A stretch of 64,000 nt of DNA from Ctenosaura bakeri. Lineage: Eukaryota > Chordata > Lepidosauria > Squamata > Iguanidae. A program made the translations under genes and the position numbers. The stretch covers positions 62,001 through 126,000 of the forward strand of contig CAOLHI010001251.1 in the NCBI GenBank assembly GCA_948474755.1. The letters run 5' to 3'. Below are positions 62,401 to 64,000 of this stretch, piece after piece; position 1 is the stretch's first letter; each line of letters opens with the position of its first letter. A model generated the notes under the pieces. The model was not told the DNA's origin. It did not search any database and saw nothing but the letters and a program-made list of their open reading frames with translations.

Positions 62401-63328
62401 TCATGGAAAGGGCAGCCAGGGTGGTTATCCTATTTTATTCTCCCAAAAGCAATATATGAATGTTAAGATTAAGAATGAGTGGCTGGTCATGAATTATCAG
62501 TAGATGTCACTAATTTGAATCCAGATGTCCCAAGCCTAAACATGATTGATACACTAGTTGGGACTGGCAATGAGAACTTGGTAAGTCAGCATTTAGGTAA
62601 ATTCCATTAATTCAGTTGTCAGCTTTAGTTGGAATTAACACTTGGTTTTAGGCTTCCACCTGCCACATTCATGGTAGCCCAGCTGCTGAGTGTCTTGTCA
62701 CTGAGTAACATAACAGTGGCTTTAGGAAAGGGAGAATGTGCAGTGAGAAAGTAGTGTTATGTTTTCATTTTTAGCTTTTACATAATTTTTTATTTATATC
62801 TTGACTTCTGTTGGTCTCCCCTCCAAAATAATGATCCCCCTTATGTTCCTGCAGGTATGAATGTTTCAACATTATTCTTTTGCACAGACGAATTGGGGCC
62901 ATTTCCAGATTCCCAGTGCACAGCTATTACATATTTACAAAAATGCTTCCCTCCTTTCAAATGTATAATGCTCCTGGCATGTTGATGCTGGAGGCTCATC
63001 TGCCAGCTCATGCAGAAACTAGACATTCTCCACCCACTGGCAATGTGCTTACTATTCTTCTACTAAGATGTGTTCTGGCTGTGCTGTTCTAACTTCTAAA
63101 ATTATCTTTGCAGCTTTCCTCACAGGAACTGACCGCGTTCCAGCTCAAGGGATGGAAAAATTCACATTCACAATTGCTGACCCAAAGAAAGCAGACCCAG
63201 ACCAGTGGTATCCTGAAGCCTGGACTTGCTTCCGAATCTTGTACCTGCCAAGATACAGCAACAGAGATATTCTCAAGAAAATGTTCCTTGGTGCTCTAGA
63301 ATATTCTGAAAAATTTGGCCTCAGCTGA
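20221..63328 (+). CDS. HERC-B: complete HERC5/6-like RCC1-HECT ligase, 23 coding exons, 1018 aa
   Basis: Exons 20221-20497, 25446-25578, 27040-27116, 28106-28327, 29104-29195, 30510-30640, 31986-32134, 32552-32628, 33575-33678, 34534-34593, 34859-34961, 38312-38495, 39581-39744, 41978-42085, 43493-43597, 43677-43787, 52824-52967, 55591-55757, 56395-56461, 57466-57548, 59977-60160, 61541-61640, 63114-63328 join into one open frame. Human HERC5 and HERC6 are about 1020 residues. Residues 1-92 are a basic, Pro-rich head with a degenerate first blade. About 137-386 hold four clear RCC1 repeats and a weaker last one; 387-660 are spacer; about 670-1018 are HECT with catalytic Cys986 in [12 protein letters not shown]. 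The product should be a cytosolic ubiquitin/ISG15 ligase. The RCC1 half is HERC5/6-like, but FYIPEV in the spacer and SPTEGRSLQ and VDAYV in the HECT are HERC3/4-like. ATG 20221 is the first ATG after the promoter and has G at -3 and +4. Intron 16 holds PYURF/PIGY. Confidence 0.93.
20528..20578. repeat. perfect short hairpin in HERC-B intron 1
   Basis: GTTCGGACTACA and TGTAGTCCGAAC arms 30 bp after the exon 1 donor; related to the foldback repeat family. Confidence 0.7.
20729..20764 (+). repeat. AAT-rich microsatellite
   Basis: Interrupted AATAATAAGT runs. Confidence 0.8.
20822..21015 (-). repeat. 5S-Sauria SINE (minus)
   Basis: Inverted copy: tail GTGCCTTCCAGTCGCC, then body, then CCAAGTACTAACCAGGCC from the 5S-like head. 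Confidence 0.75.
21316..21405. repeat. foldback repeat, near-complete
   Basis: TTTTTGGACTACAAGTCCCAG and GGTGGTCCAAAAAAGTAAC form inverted arms around GCCAGAAAGGCC. Confidence 0.65.
21560..21750. mobile_element. older related MITE
   Basis: Decayed copy with CACTAGACTGTTATAATCCT at the left and the shared GAATTCT/AGAGCTCT core. Confidence 0.55.
21756..22670. other. HERC-B intron 1, inner part
   Basis: Contains CCTGTGGCACCTTAAAGATT at 21808-21827 with an inverted relative, AAGGTGCCACAAACACCTT, near 21935-21953, so a palindromic repeat of unknown family. No gene seen. Confidence 0.45.
22671..22875 (+). repeat. 5S-Sauria SINE (plus)
   Basis: The head follows 5S rRNA (GATCTTGGAAGCTAAGCAAG, TACTTAGATGGGAGACC); the tail is TTGCCATAAGGCAAAAGGC with a short CA run. 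Confidence 0.85.
23240..23323. mobile_element. GGCCATTTC MITE, internally deleted
   Basis: 84-bp copy with both ends (GGCCATTTCC and GGAAATGGCC) but most of the left arm missing. Confidence 0.75.
23875..23970 (+). repeat. L2-type LINE 3' end with TTG microsatellite
   Basis: TTGTAAACTGCTTTGAGTCC and the AAAGCAGTATATAAAT ending of L2-type elements, followed by about nine TTG units. Confidence 0.7.
24125..24212. repeat. foldback repeat
   Basis: TTGGACTACAATTTTCAG and GGGAGTTGCAGTCCAA arms around the GGCCATAGGCAG centre. Confidence 0.6.
25027..25051 (+). repeat. ATTT simple repeat
   Basis: Six ATTT units. Confidence 0.85.
25185..25325 (-). repeat. tRNA-headed SINE fragment
   Basis: ATCCTCATAACAACCTGG to CCACTACATTTCACTGG, the same family as 1185-1395. 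Confidence 0.5.
25446..25578 (+). CDS. HERC-B exon 2
   Basis: Acceptor CCTTGCAG, donor GTAGGA. It encodes [10 protein letters not shown] and [11 protein letters not shown], matching the KCIKL and HMLILSS blocks recalled from human HERC5; ends in phase 2. Confidence 0.92.
25655..25797 (+). repeat. CR1 3' fragment cut by a MITE
   Basis: CR1 end up to TCTTCCAACTCTATG, where the MITE at 25798 begins. Confidence 0.75.
25798..26000. mobile_element. GGCCATTTC MITE, long form
   Basis: GGCTATTTCTGCACTACAG to GTGTGGAAACGGCC, inserted in the CR1 tail. Confidence 0.8.
26275..26430. mobile_element. older related MITE, decayed
   Basis: TTTTCACACTATAC to ATTATATAGTGTTAAAG with partial inverted core. Confidence 0.4.
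26718..26850 (+). repeat. Sauria-type SINE head
   Basis: AGAGCCAGAATGGTATAGTG head and GGTGACCTTGGCCAACTCAC; the tail is missing. Confidence 0.7.
27040..27116 (+). CDS. HERC-B exon 3
   Basis: Acceptor AAAAAATAG, donor GTATTA. It encodes [17 protein letters not shown], the conserved strand of the first clear RCC1 repeat. Confidence 0.93.
27395..27625. mobile_element. older related MITE
   Basis: ATAGCACTTTAAACTGTCATGGC to CATAACAGCTAAAATGG arms. Confidence 0.55.
28106..28327 (+). CDS. HERC-B exon 4
   Basis: Donor GTGAGA. It encodes [18 protein letters not shown] and [15 protein letters not shown], two RCC1 repeat ends. Two acceptors 3 bp apart (exon at 28106 or 28109) are possible. 28106 is preferred because it gives GGEL, as in HERC5. 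Confidence 0.92.
28395..28700. repeat. head-to-head pair of 5S-Sauria heads
   Basis: 28395-28490 is an inverted 5S-like head (CTCCCATCCAAGAACTAACC). 28495-28700 is a plus copy with TGGATGGGAGACCACC, body and tail, ending in a short CA repeat. Confidence 0.75.
29104..29195 (+). CDS. HERC-B exon 5
   Basis: Acceptor CTCTTTCAG, donor GTTTGC. It encodes [15 protein letters not shown], an RCC1 strand. Confidence 0.92.
29578..29592 (+). repeat. short interstitial TTAGGG run
   Basis: TTAGGGTTAGGGTTA, two and a half telomere units. Confidence 0.8.
29768..30110 (-). repeat. CR1 3' end (minus)
   Basis: Begins with the inverted CATAGAATCATAGAAT terminal repeat and matches the inverted CR1 copies at 1.6-2.2 kb and 58.5 kb. 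Confidence 0.85.
30510..30640 (+). CDS. HERC-B exon 6
   Basis: Acceptor TCCACTAAG, donor GTAAGG. It encodes [17 protein letters not shown] and VSQIACGR, very like HERC5. Confidence 0.94.
31462..31555. mobile_element. GGCCATTTC MITE, left arm only
   Basis: Left arm to GGGAGGGGCCAGCC, then unrelated sequence. Confidence 0.7.
31986..32134 (+). CDS. HERC-B exon 7
   Basis: Acceptor GCTAACAG, donor GTAAAT. It encodes [19 protein letters not shown] and GQLGT, the fourth clear RCC1 repeat. Confidence 0.94.
32552..32628 (+). CDS. HERC-B exon 8
   Basis: Acceptor CTGTTGCAG, donor GTAGGC. It encodes [18 protein letters not shown], the last, weak propeller strand. Confidence 0.9.
32765..32870. repeat. 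foldback-type repeat
   Basis: CTAAACTGCAAGTTCCATCATC and GGGGGTTGCAATCCATCAAC arms. Confidence 0.5.
33575..33678 (+). CDS. HERC-B exon 9
   Basis: Acceptor TTCTACAG, donor GTAAGT. Start of the spacer: [19 protein letters not shown], comparable to the NLKRTIP and VKRWI blocks of HERC5. Confidence 0.88.
34534..34593 (+). CDS. HERC-B exon 10
   Basis: 60-bp exon after ATCAAACAG, donor GTAAAT. It encodes [17 protein letters not shown], a block conserved in small HERCs (FSSPACLTGSF in HERC5). Confidence 0.88.
34859..34961 (+). CDS. HERC-B exon 11
   Basis: Pyrimidine-rich tract and acceptor TCTGGTAG, donor GTAAGA. It encodes [20 protein letters not shown], resembling the IDLN...VLFEKL block of HERC3. 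It joins exons 10 and 12 in phase. Residue matches are weaker than for other exons. Confidence 0.82.
35812..36000 (-). repeat. CR1-like 3' end (minus), different subfamily
   Basis: Starts CCAGAATCATAGAATCATAG and reads through the CR1 3' region with more changes than the other copies. Confidence 0.65.
36143..36287. mobile_element. GGCCATTTC MITE, short form
   Basis: Complete, target duplication CAT. Confidence 0.85.
36968..37197. mobile_element. older related MITE
   Basis: GGGGCACTTTCACATTAGCC with TTTAACTGCAGTGGC, and the inverted AATTAAAATGGAACCATAG side. Confidence 0.6.
37290..37570 (+). repeat. LINE 3' end (L2-like)
   Basis: TTGTTGTAAGCCACCTTGGG is typical of L2-type tails. CAACACCACTTTTGTT and TTGTAAGCCACCTT recur nearby as a local duplication. 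Confidence 0.5.
38312..38495 (+). CDS. HERC-B exon 12
   Basis: Acceptor TGTTCAAG, donor GTAGGG. It encodes [20 protein letters not shown], aligning to the SPPxxEA block of HERC3 and HERC5. Confidence 0.9.
38650..38920. repeat. unclassified interspersed repeat
   Basis: A-rich start and AAAGTGGGTCCAGAAAAGGCC; related to 5025-5690. Confidence 0.4.
38940..39165 (+). repeat. tRNA-headed SINE with L2-like tail, full length
   Basis: tRNA-like head near 38945 to GAAAGGCAGTTTATAAATAT. Best-preserved plus copy of the 1185-1395 family. Confidence 0.65.
39250..39505 (+). repeat. Sauria SINE (plus)
   Basis: GAGAGCCAGCATGTTGTAG head, GTGATCTTGGGCAAGTCAC body, and tail ATCACCATAAGTTGGAGTGG. Confidence 0.75.
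39581..39744 (+). CDS. HERC-B exon 13
   Basis: Acceptor TCTTTACAG, donor GTAGGA. Spacer exon starting [19 protein letters not shown] and ending LQMLYE. Confidence 0.9.
40395..41095 (+). repeat. L2-type LINE 3' fragment (plus)
   Basis: Encodes [14 protein letters not shown] and [16 protein letters not shown], the conserved end of L2 reverse transcriptase, then an L2-type tail GGTGGGGTATAAATTGGC. Confidence 0.75.
41609..41809. mobile_element. GGCCATTTC MITE, long form
   Basis: Complete, target duplication TAA. Confidence 0.85.
41978..42085 (+). CDS. HERC-B exon 14
   Basis: Acceptor AAACACAG, donor GTAAGT; 36 codons. It contains [13 protein letters not shown]. The FYIPE motif is a HERC3/4 spacer feature, not seen in recalled HERC5. 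Confidence 0.88.
42086..43492. other. HERC-B intron 14
   Basis: AT-rich, with an A-tract near 42718. No gene or clear repeat recognised. Confidence 0.5.
43493..43597 (+). CDS. HERC-B exon 15
   Basis: Acceptor GTCATTTCAG, donor GTAAGT; 35 codons. It encodes [19 protein letters not shown], like the YPFIFD block of HERC3. Confidence 0.9.
43677..43787 (+). CDS. HERC-B exon 16
   Basis: Acceptor GTCCTTACAG, donor GTAAGG; 37 codons. [14 protein letters not shown] is the HECT-entry motif and the exon ends QQPLK. It is followed by the 9-kb intron that holds PYURF/PIGY. Confidence 0.9.
43788..46019. other. HERC-B intron 16, left part
   Basis: Includes the likely PYURF/PIGY 3' UTR near its right end. 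No other coding signal; a C-tract lies near 45567. Confidence 0.5.
45217..45222 (-). promoter_or_regulatory. candidate poly(A) signal for PYURF/PIGY
   Basis: TTTATT on the plus strand is AATAAA on the minus strand, about 800 bases after the PIGY stop. It is only a candidate; others may exist. Confidence 0.3.
46020..46235 (-). CDS. PIGY: PIGY, GPI-GlcNAc transferase subunit Y, 71 aa
   Basis: Complete 71-residue frame, the same length as human PIGY and nearly identical to it as recalled: [20 protein letters not shown] at the start and [17 protein letters not shown] at the end. Two hydrophobic helices (about residues 4-26 and 43-63) span the ER membrane. PIGY is a small subunit of the complex that adds GlcNAc to phosphatidylinositol, the first step of GPI-anchor synthesis. 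The ATG is 42 bases after the PYURF stop in the same exon, so both proteins probably come from one two-frame mRNA, as described for human PREY/PIGY. Confidence 0.97.
   Translation of the reverse strand: MFLSLPTMTVLVPLLSLAGLFYSASVDENFPQGCTSTTSLCFYSLLLPVTIPVYVFFHLWTWMGLKLFRHN
46278..46419 (-). CDS. PYURF: PYURF exon 2 coding part
   Basis: Completes a split Arg codon and runs to TAG at 46280-46278. The same exon continues downstream into the PIGY frame. Confidence 0.95.
46278..50398 (-). CDS. PYURF: PYURF (PREY), mitochondrial Trm112-like protein, 123 aa
   Basis: Two coding exons on the minus strand: 50398-50169 and 46419-46278, joined through donor CAG|GTCAGC and acceptor TTTACTAG in phase 2. 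Exon 1 gives an Arg-rich N-terminus ([17 protein letters not shown]) typical of a mitochondrial presequence, then [14 protein letters not shown]. Exon 2 gives [20 protein letters not shown] and [11 protein letters not shown], the Trm112-like zinc-ribbon-type fold of human PREY. In mammals PREY stabilises mitochondrial methyltransferases used in coenzyme Q and complex I biogenesis. An in-frame ATG five codons upstream (50413) could also start. 50398 is chosen because it gives the more typical presequence, but the choice is uncertain. The gene lies inside HERC-B intron 16, antisense to it. Confidence 0.95.
48090..48290 (+). repeat. Sauria SINE (plus)
   Basis: AGAGCCAGAACAGTACAGTG head and tail GTCATCATAACTTGGAAATG. 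Confidence 0.75.
48930..49160. mobile_element. older related MITE
   Basis: CATTCACACTAAATTATAG and TTTAACTGCCATGAC at the left; AATTGCGTTGTGTGAAAGG at the right. Confidence 0.6.
49694..49775. repeat. foldback repeat
   Basis: TTTTTTGAACTACAGTTCCC and GGGAACTGTAGTCCAAGAAA arms around GCCAGCATGGC. Confidence 0.65.
49918..50087. mobile_element. GGCCATTTC MITE, near-perfect palindrome
   Basis: 170 bp that fold fully on themselves. Target duplication TAG. It ends 80 bp from the PYURF exon 1 donor. Confidence 0.88.
50169..50398 (-). CDS. PYURF: PYURF exon 1 coding part
   Basis: Targeting peptide plus the first half of the Trm112-like domain, in a CpG island. Donor GTCAGC reads leftward from 50168. 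Confidence 0.93.
50170..50560. promoter_or_regulatory. CpG island promoter of PYURF/PIGY
   Basis: GC-rich, CpG-dense segment over PYURF exon 1 and its upstream side, in otherwise AT-rich intron. A GAAAGGGAAA core at 50436-50445 resembles half an IRF site. Such islands often fire in both directions. Confidence 0.65.
50745..50782. repeat. perfect AT palindrome
   Basis: ATTTAGCATAT and ATATGCTAAAT arms around an AT run, then more TA repeats. Confidence 0.8.
50837..50983. mobile_element. GGCCATTTC MITE, short form
   Basis: Complete, target duplication TTA. Confidence 0.85.
51238..51545. repeat. 5S-Sauria SINE followed by inverted tail
   Basis: 51238-51430 is a plus copy with TTTTGGAAGCCAAGCAGGGT and tail; 51450-51545 is an inverted tail and body (GTCGACTTATGGTGACC). 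Confidence 0.75.
51550..52823. other. HERC-B intron 16, right part
   Basis: No gene or clear repeat recognised before exon 17. Confidence 0.5.
52824..52967 (+). CDS. HERC-B exon 17
   Basis: Acceptor AATTCATCAG, donor GTATAT; 48 codons. It starts [19 protein letters not shown] and continues in phase from exon 16. Confidence 0.93.
53658..53859. mobile_element. GGCCATTTC MITE, long form
   Basis: GGCTATTTCC to GGAAATACTC, target duplication TGA. Confidence 0.78.
54175..54450. repeat. unclassified interspersed repeat
   Basis: TTTTACATCTCACTTCTGGG start and a long A-rich body; related to 5025-5690. Confidence 0.4.
54480..55087 (-). repeat. unclassified element with 87-codon minus-strand frame
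   Basis: GC-richer than its surroundings. The minus frame 55085-54822 encodes an acidic stretch and then [18 protein letters not shown] before a stop. Sharp edges next to two repeats suggest a mobile-element fragment. Family and function unknown. Confidence 0.35.
55091..55282. mobile_element. GGCCATTTC MITE, long form
   Basis: Complete; flanks TAA and TGA, a one-base-mismatched target duplication. Confidence 0.8.
55352..55468. mobile_element. GGCCATTTC MITE, left part
   Basis: Left arm and centre only, 120 bp before HERC-B exon 18. Confidence 0.65.
55591..55757 (+). CDS. HERC-B exon 18
   Basis: Acceptor TCAAATTAG, donor GTATGA; 167 bp. It encodes [12 protein letters not shown] and [13 protein letters not shown], the latter identical to the block recalled from HERC3. 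Confidence 0.93.
55995..56195 (-). repeat. Sauria SINE (minus)
   Basis: Plus strand reads GTGCCTTCAAGTCCTTTCC, then GACTTGCCCAAGGTTACCCA. Confidence 0.75.
56395..56461 (+). CDS. HERC-B exon 19
   Basis: 67 bp after a long T-tract and TAAG, donor GTGAGA. It encodes [19 protein letters not shown]. Confidence 0.9.
56462..57465. other. HERC-B intron 19
   Basis: No gene or clear repeat recognised. Confidence 0.5.
57466..57548 (+). CDS. HERC-B exon 20 (GC donor)
   Basis: 83 bp, acceptor CCTTTTTAG. No GT donor fits the frame; AG|GCAAGT at 57549 is a canonical GC-AG donor and gives the right phase. The exon has the longer HERC3/4-type loop, 12 bp more than in HERC-A. Confidence 0.88.
57985..58242 (+). 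repeat. L2-type LINE 3' end
   Basis: GGAACTGAAGGCGTTAAAAG to GGGCTGAATGTAAATAAAG, an L2-type tail. Confidence 0.6.
58247..59035. mobile_element. Tc2/Kanga-like DNA transposon carrying a CR1 insertion
   Basis: Left end CAGGTTGAGTAGCCCTTACC and right end GGATAACGGATACTCAAACT are imperfect inverted ends. A CR1 copy occupies 58527-58927. Confidence 0.55.
58527..58927 (+). repeat. CR1 LINE 3' end, uninterrupted
   Basis: Matches 1562-2198 without the SINE insert and ends in TTCTATGATTCTATGAT. Confidence 0.85.
59596..59692. repeat. foldback repeat
   Basis: GGCTATAAATCCCAGGGTCC and ATGGGAGTTGTAGTCTCC arms. Confidence 0.55.
59977..60160 (+). CDS. HERC-B exon 21
   Basis: 184 bp, acceptor TGTTCACAG, donor GTAGAA. 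It encodes [20 protein letters not shown] and [11 protein letters not shown]. Confidence 0.95.
60161..61540. other. HERC-B intron 21
   Basis: No gene recognised; only short decayed repeat-like stretches. Confidence 0.5.
61541..61640 (+). CDS. HERC-B exon 22
   Basis: 100 bp, acceptor GTATCACAG, donor GTAATA. It encodes [19 protein letters not shown]. The SHPT found here in most HERCs reads TEQT. Confidence 0.93.
61655..61882 (-). repeat. Sauria SINE (minus), full length
   Basis: Plus strand runs from CCATGCCTTCAAGTCAACTC (tail) to AACCACTACACCCCACTGG (tRNA-like head). Confidence 0.8.
62103..62182. repeat. foldback repeat
   Basis: GGTTGCTGGACTACATCGCC and GAATTCTGAGAATTGTAGTC arms. Confidence 0.5.
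62185..62329. mobile_element. GGCCATTTC MITE, short form
   Basis: Complete, target duplication TTA. Confidence 0.85.
63114..63328 (+). CDS. HERC-B last coding exon 23
   Basis: Acceptor ATCTTTGCAG. It encodes [13 protein letters not shown], then catalytic Cys986 (codon 63227-63229) in [13 protein letters not shown], and ends EKFGLS with TGA at 63326-63328. Confidence 0.95.
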
Positions 63329-64000
63329 AATCTGGATGTCCCTTTGAATGTGCTTTCTGCTTGAAATTGCCACCGTTTACCATCTGTTTCAGCGATGAGC
63401 AAAGTGGAGTTTGTACCCCACATGAGGCCTTTTTTGGCTACCTTACCCCTCATTGTTCCCCAATACCAGCTGTCTTTTTTTCTTGCCTAAACAAAGTGGG
63501 TTTTGCTGTTCTTGGAATCCTCCAGGAGTGGTGGGTTTGTGATTTTGACAGGTTTGTGGCAGGGGGCTTGGTAGTCCCCAGAAACCCAGAAATGAAAACA
63601 GGAAGTGCCTGTCTGGCTATCATTCTTTGCACATATCATGAGACAACATGGCTCTTCAGAAAAGATACTGGGAAAGTGGAATGCAGGAGGAAAAGAGAGA
63701 GACCAGATTACAGTGGATTGATTCAATCAAACAAGGCCACAGCCCTGAGTTTGCAAGCAAGGCTGTTAGTAACAGGGTTTCTTGAAGGTGTCACATTTAT
63801 TGGGTCTCTGTAAGGCAAAGCTAGCTTGATGGTAAATGACAACGTAATCATCTAGATTTTTCCAGTTTCAATTTCTTTTCGTTTTAATTGTGTGCCACTT
63901 TCAGTTTTGGTGTGGGCTGTGGCAGGCGCTAGATGTGAACCCAGTTCTTCCAGAGTTGCCAATCCCTAATATTATTTTTTTTCCAACCAGGACGCAAGTT
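63329..64000 (+). other. HERC-B 3' UTR or flank
   Basis: No AATAAA is visible before the window ends, so the transcript end probably lies beyond. No other gene seen. Confidence 0.5.

Noticed and set aside
1..64000. CRISPR array, operon or prokaryotic defence system
   Set aside because: The window is intron-rich vertebrate DNA; spaced repeats are dispersed SINEs and MITEs, not arrays.

Overview
The window is nuclear DNA from a vertebrate, most likely a squamate reptile (lizard). The genes are vertebrate and intron-rich. The repeats are 5S-rRNA-headed and tRNA-headed SINEs with Bov-B-like tails (the Sauria and 5S-Sauria types known from lizards), CR1 and L2 LINE remnants, and many small palindromic DNA elements. 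No species is claimed. Nothing was searched or aligned by computer: exons were placed by reading frame, splice sites and recalled HERC, PYURF and PIGY proteins.

Layout. (1) 118-15911, + strand: the last eight coding exons of a HERC5/HERC6-type HECT ubiquitin/ISG15 ligase (HERC-A); its RCC1 half lies left of the window. (2) 15912-19800: intergenic repeats. (3) 19801-20220: a CpG-rich promoter with two perfect, oppositely oriented interferon-stimulated response elements. (4) 20221-63328, + strand: a complete second HERC gene (HERC-B) of 23 coding exons and 1018 predicted residues, with an RCC1 propeller, spacer and HECT domain and a catalytic cysteine at residue 986. (5) 46020-50398, - strand: the two-reading-frame gene PYURF/PIGY, wholly inside HERC-B intron 16, with its own CpG island. 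(6) 63329-64000: HERC-B 3' UTR or flank.

How they fit. HERC-A and HERC-B are tandem paralogues with nearly identical exon lengths and phases across the HECT region. In mammals the order recalled is HERC6, HERC5, PYURF/PIGY (opposite strand), HERC3. Here PYURF/PIGY sits inside a HERC gene instead. HERC-A's HECT is HERC5/6-like in detail. HERC-B joins a HERC5/6-like N-terminal half to a spacer and HECT that look more like HERC3/HERC4. The ISRE pair suggests HERC-B is an interferon-stimulated gene. PYURF (mitochondrial Trm112-like) and PIGY (GPI-anchor synthesis) are housekeeping genes unrelated in function to their host gene.

The rest is repeat-rich. One MITE family with GGCCATTTC ends and 3-bp target duplications occurs about 19 times. 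There are also several SINE families, nested insertions and degraded LINEs.
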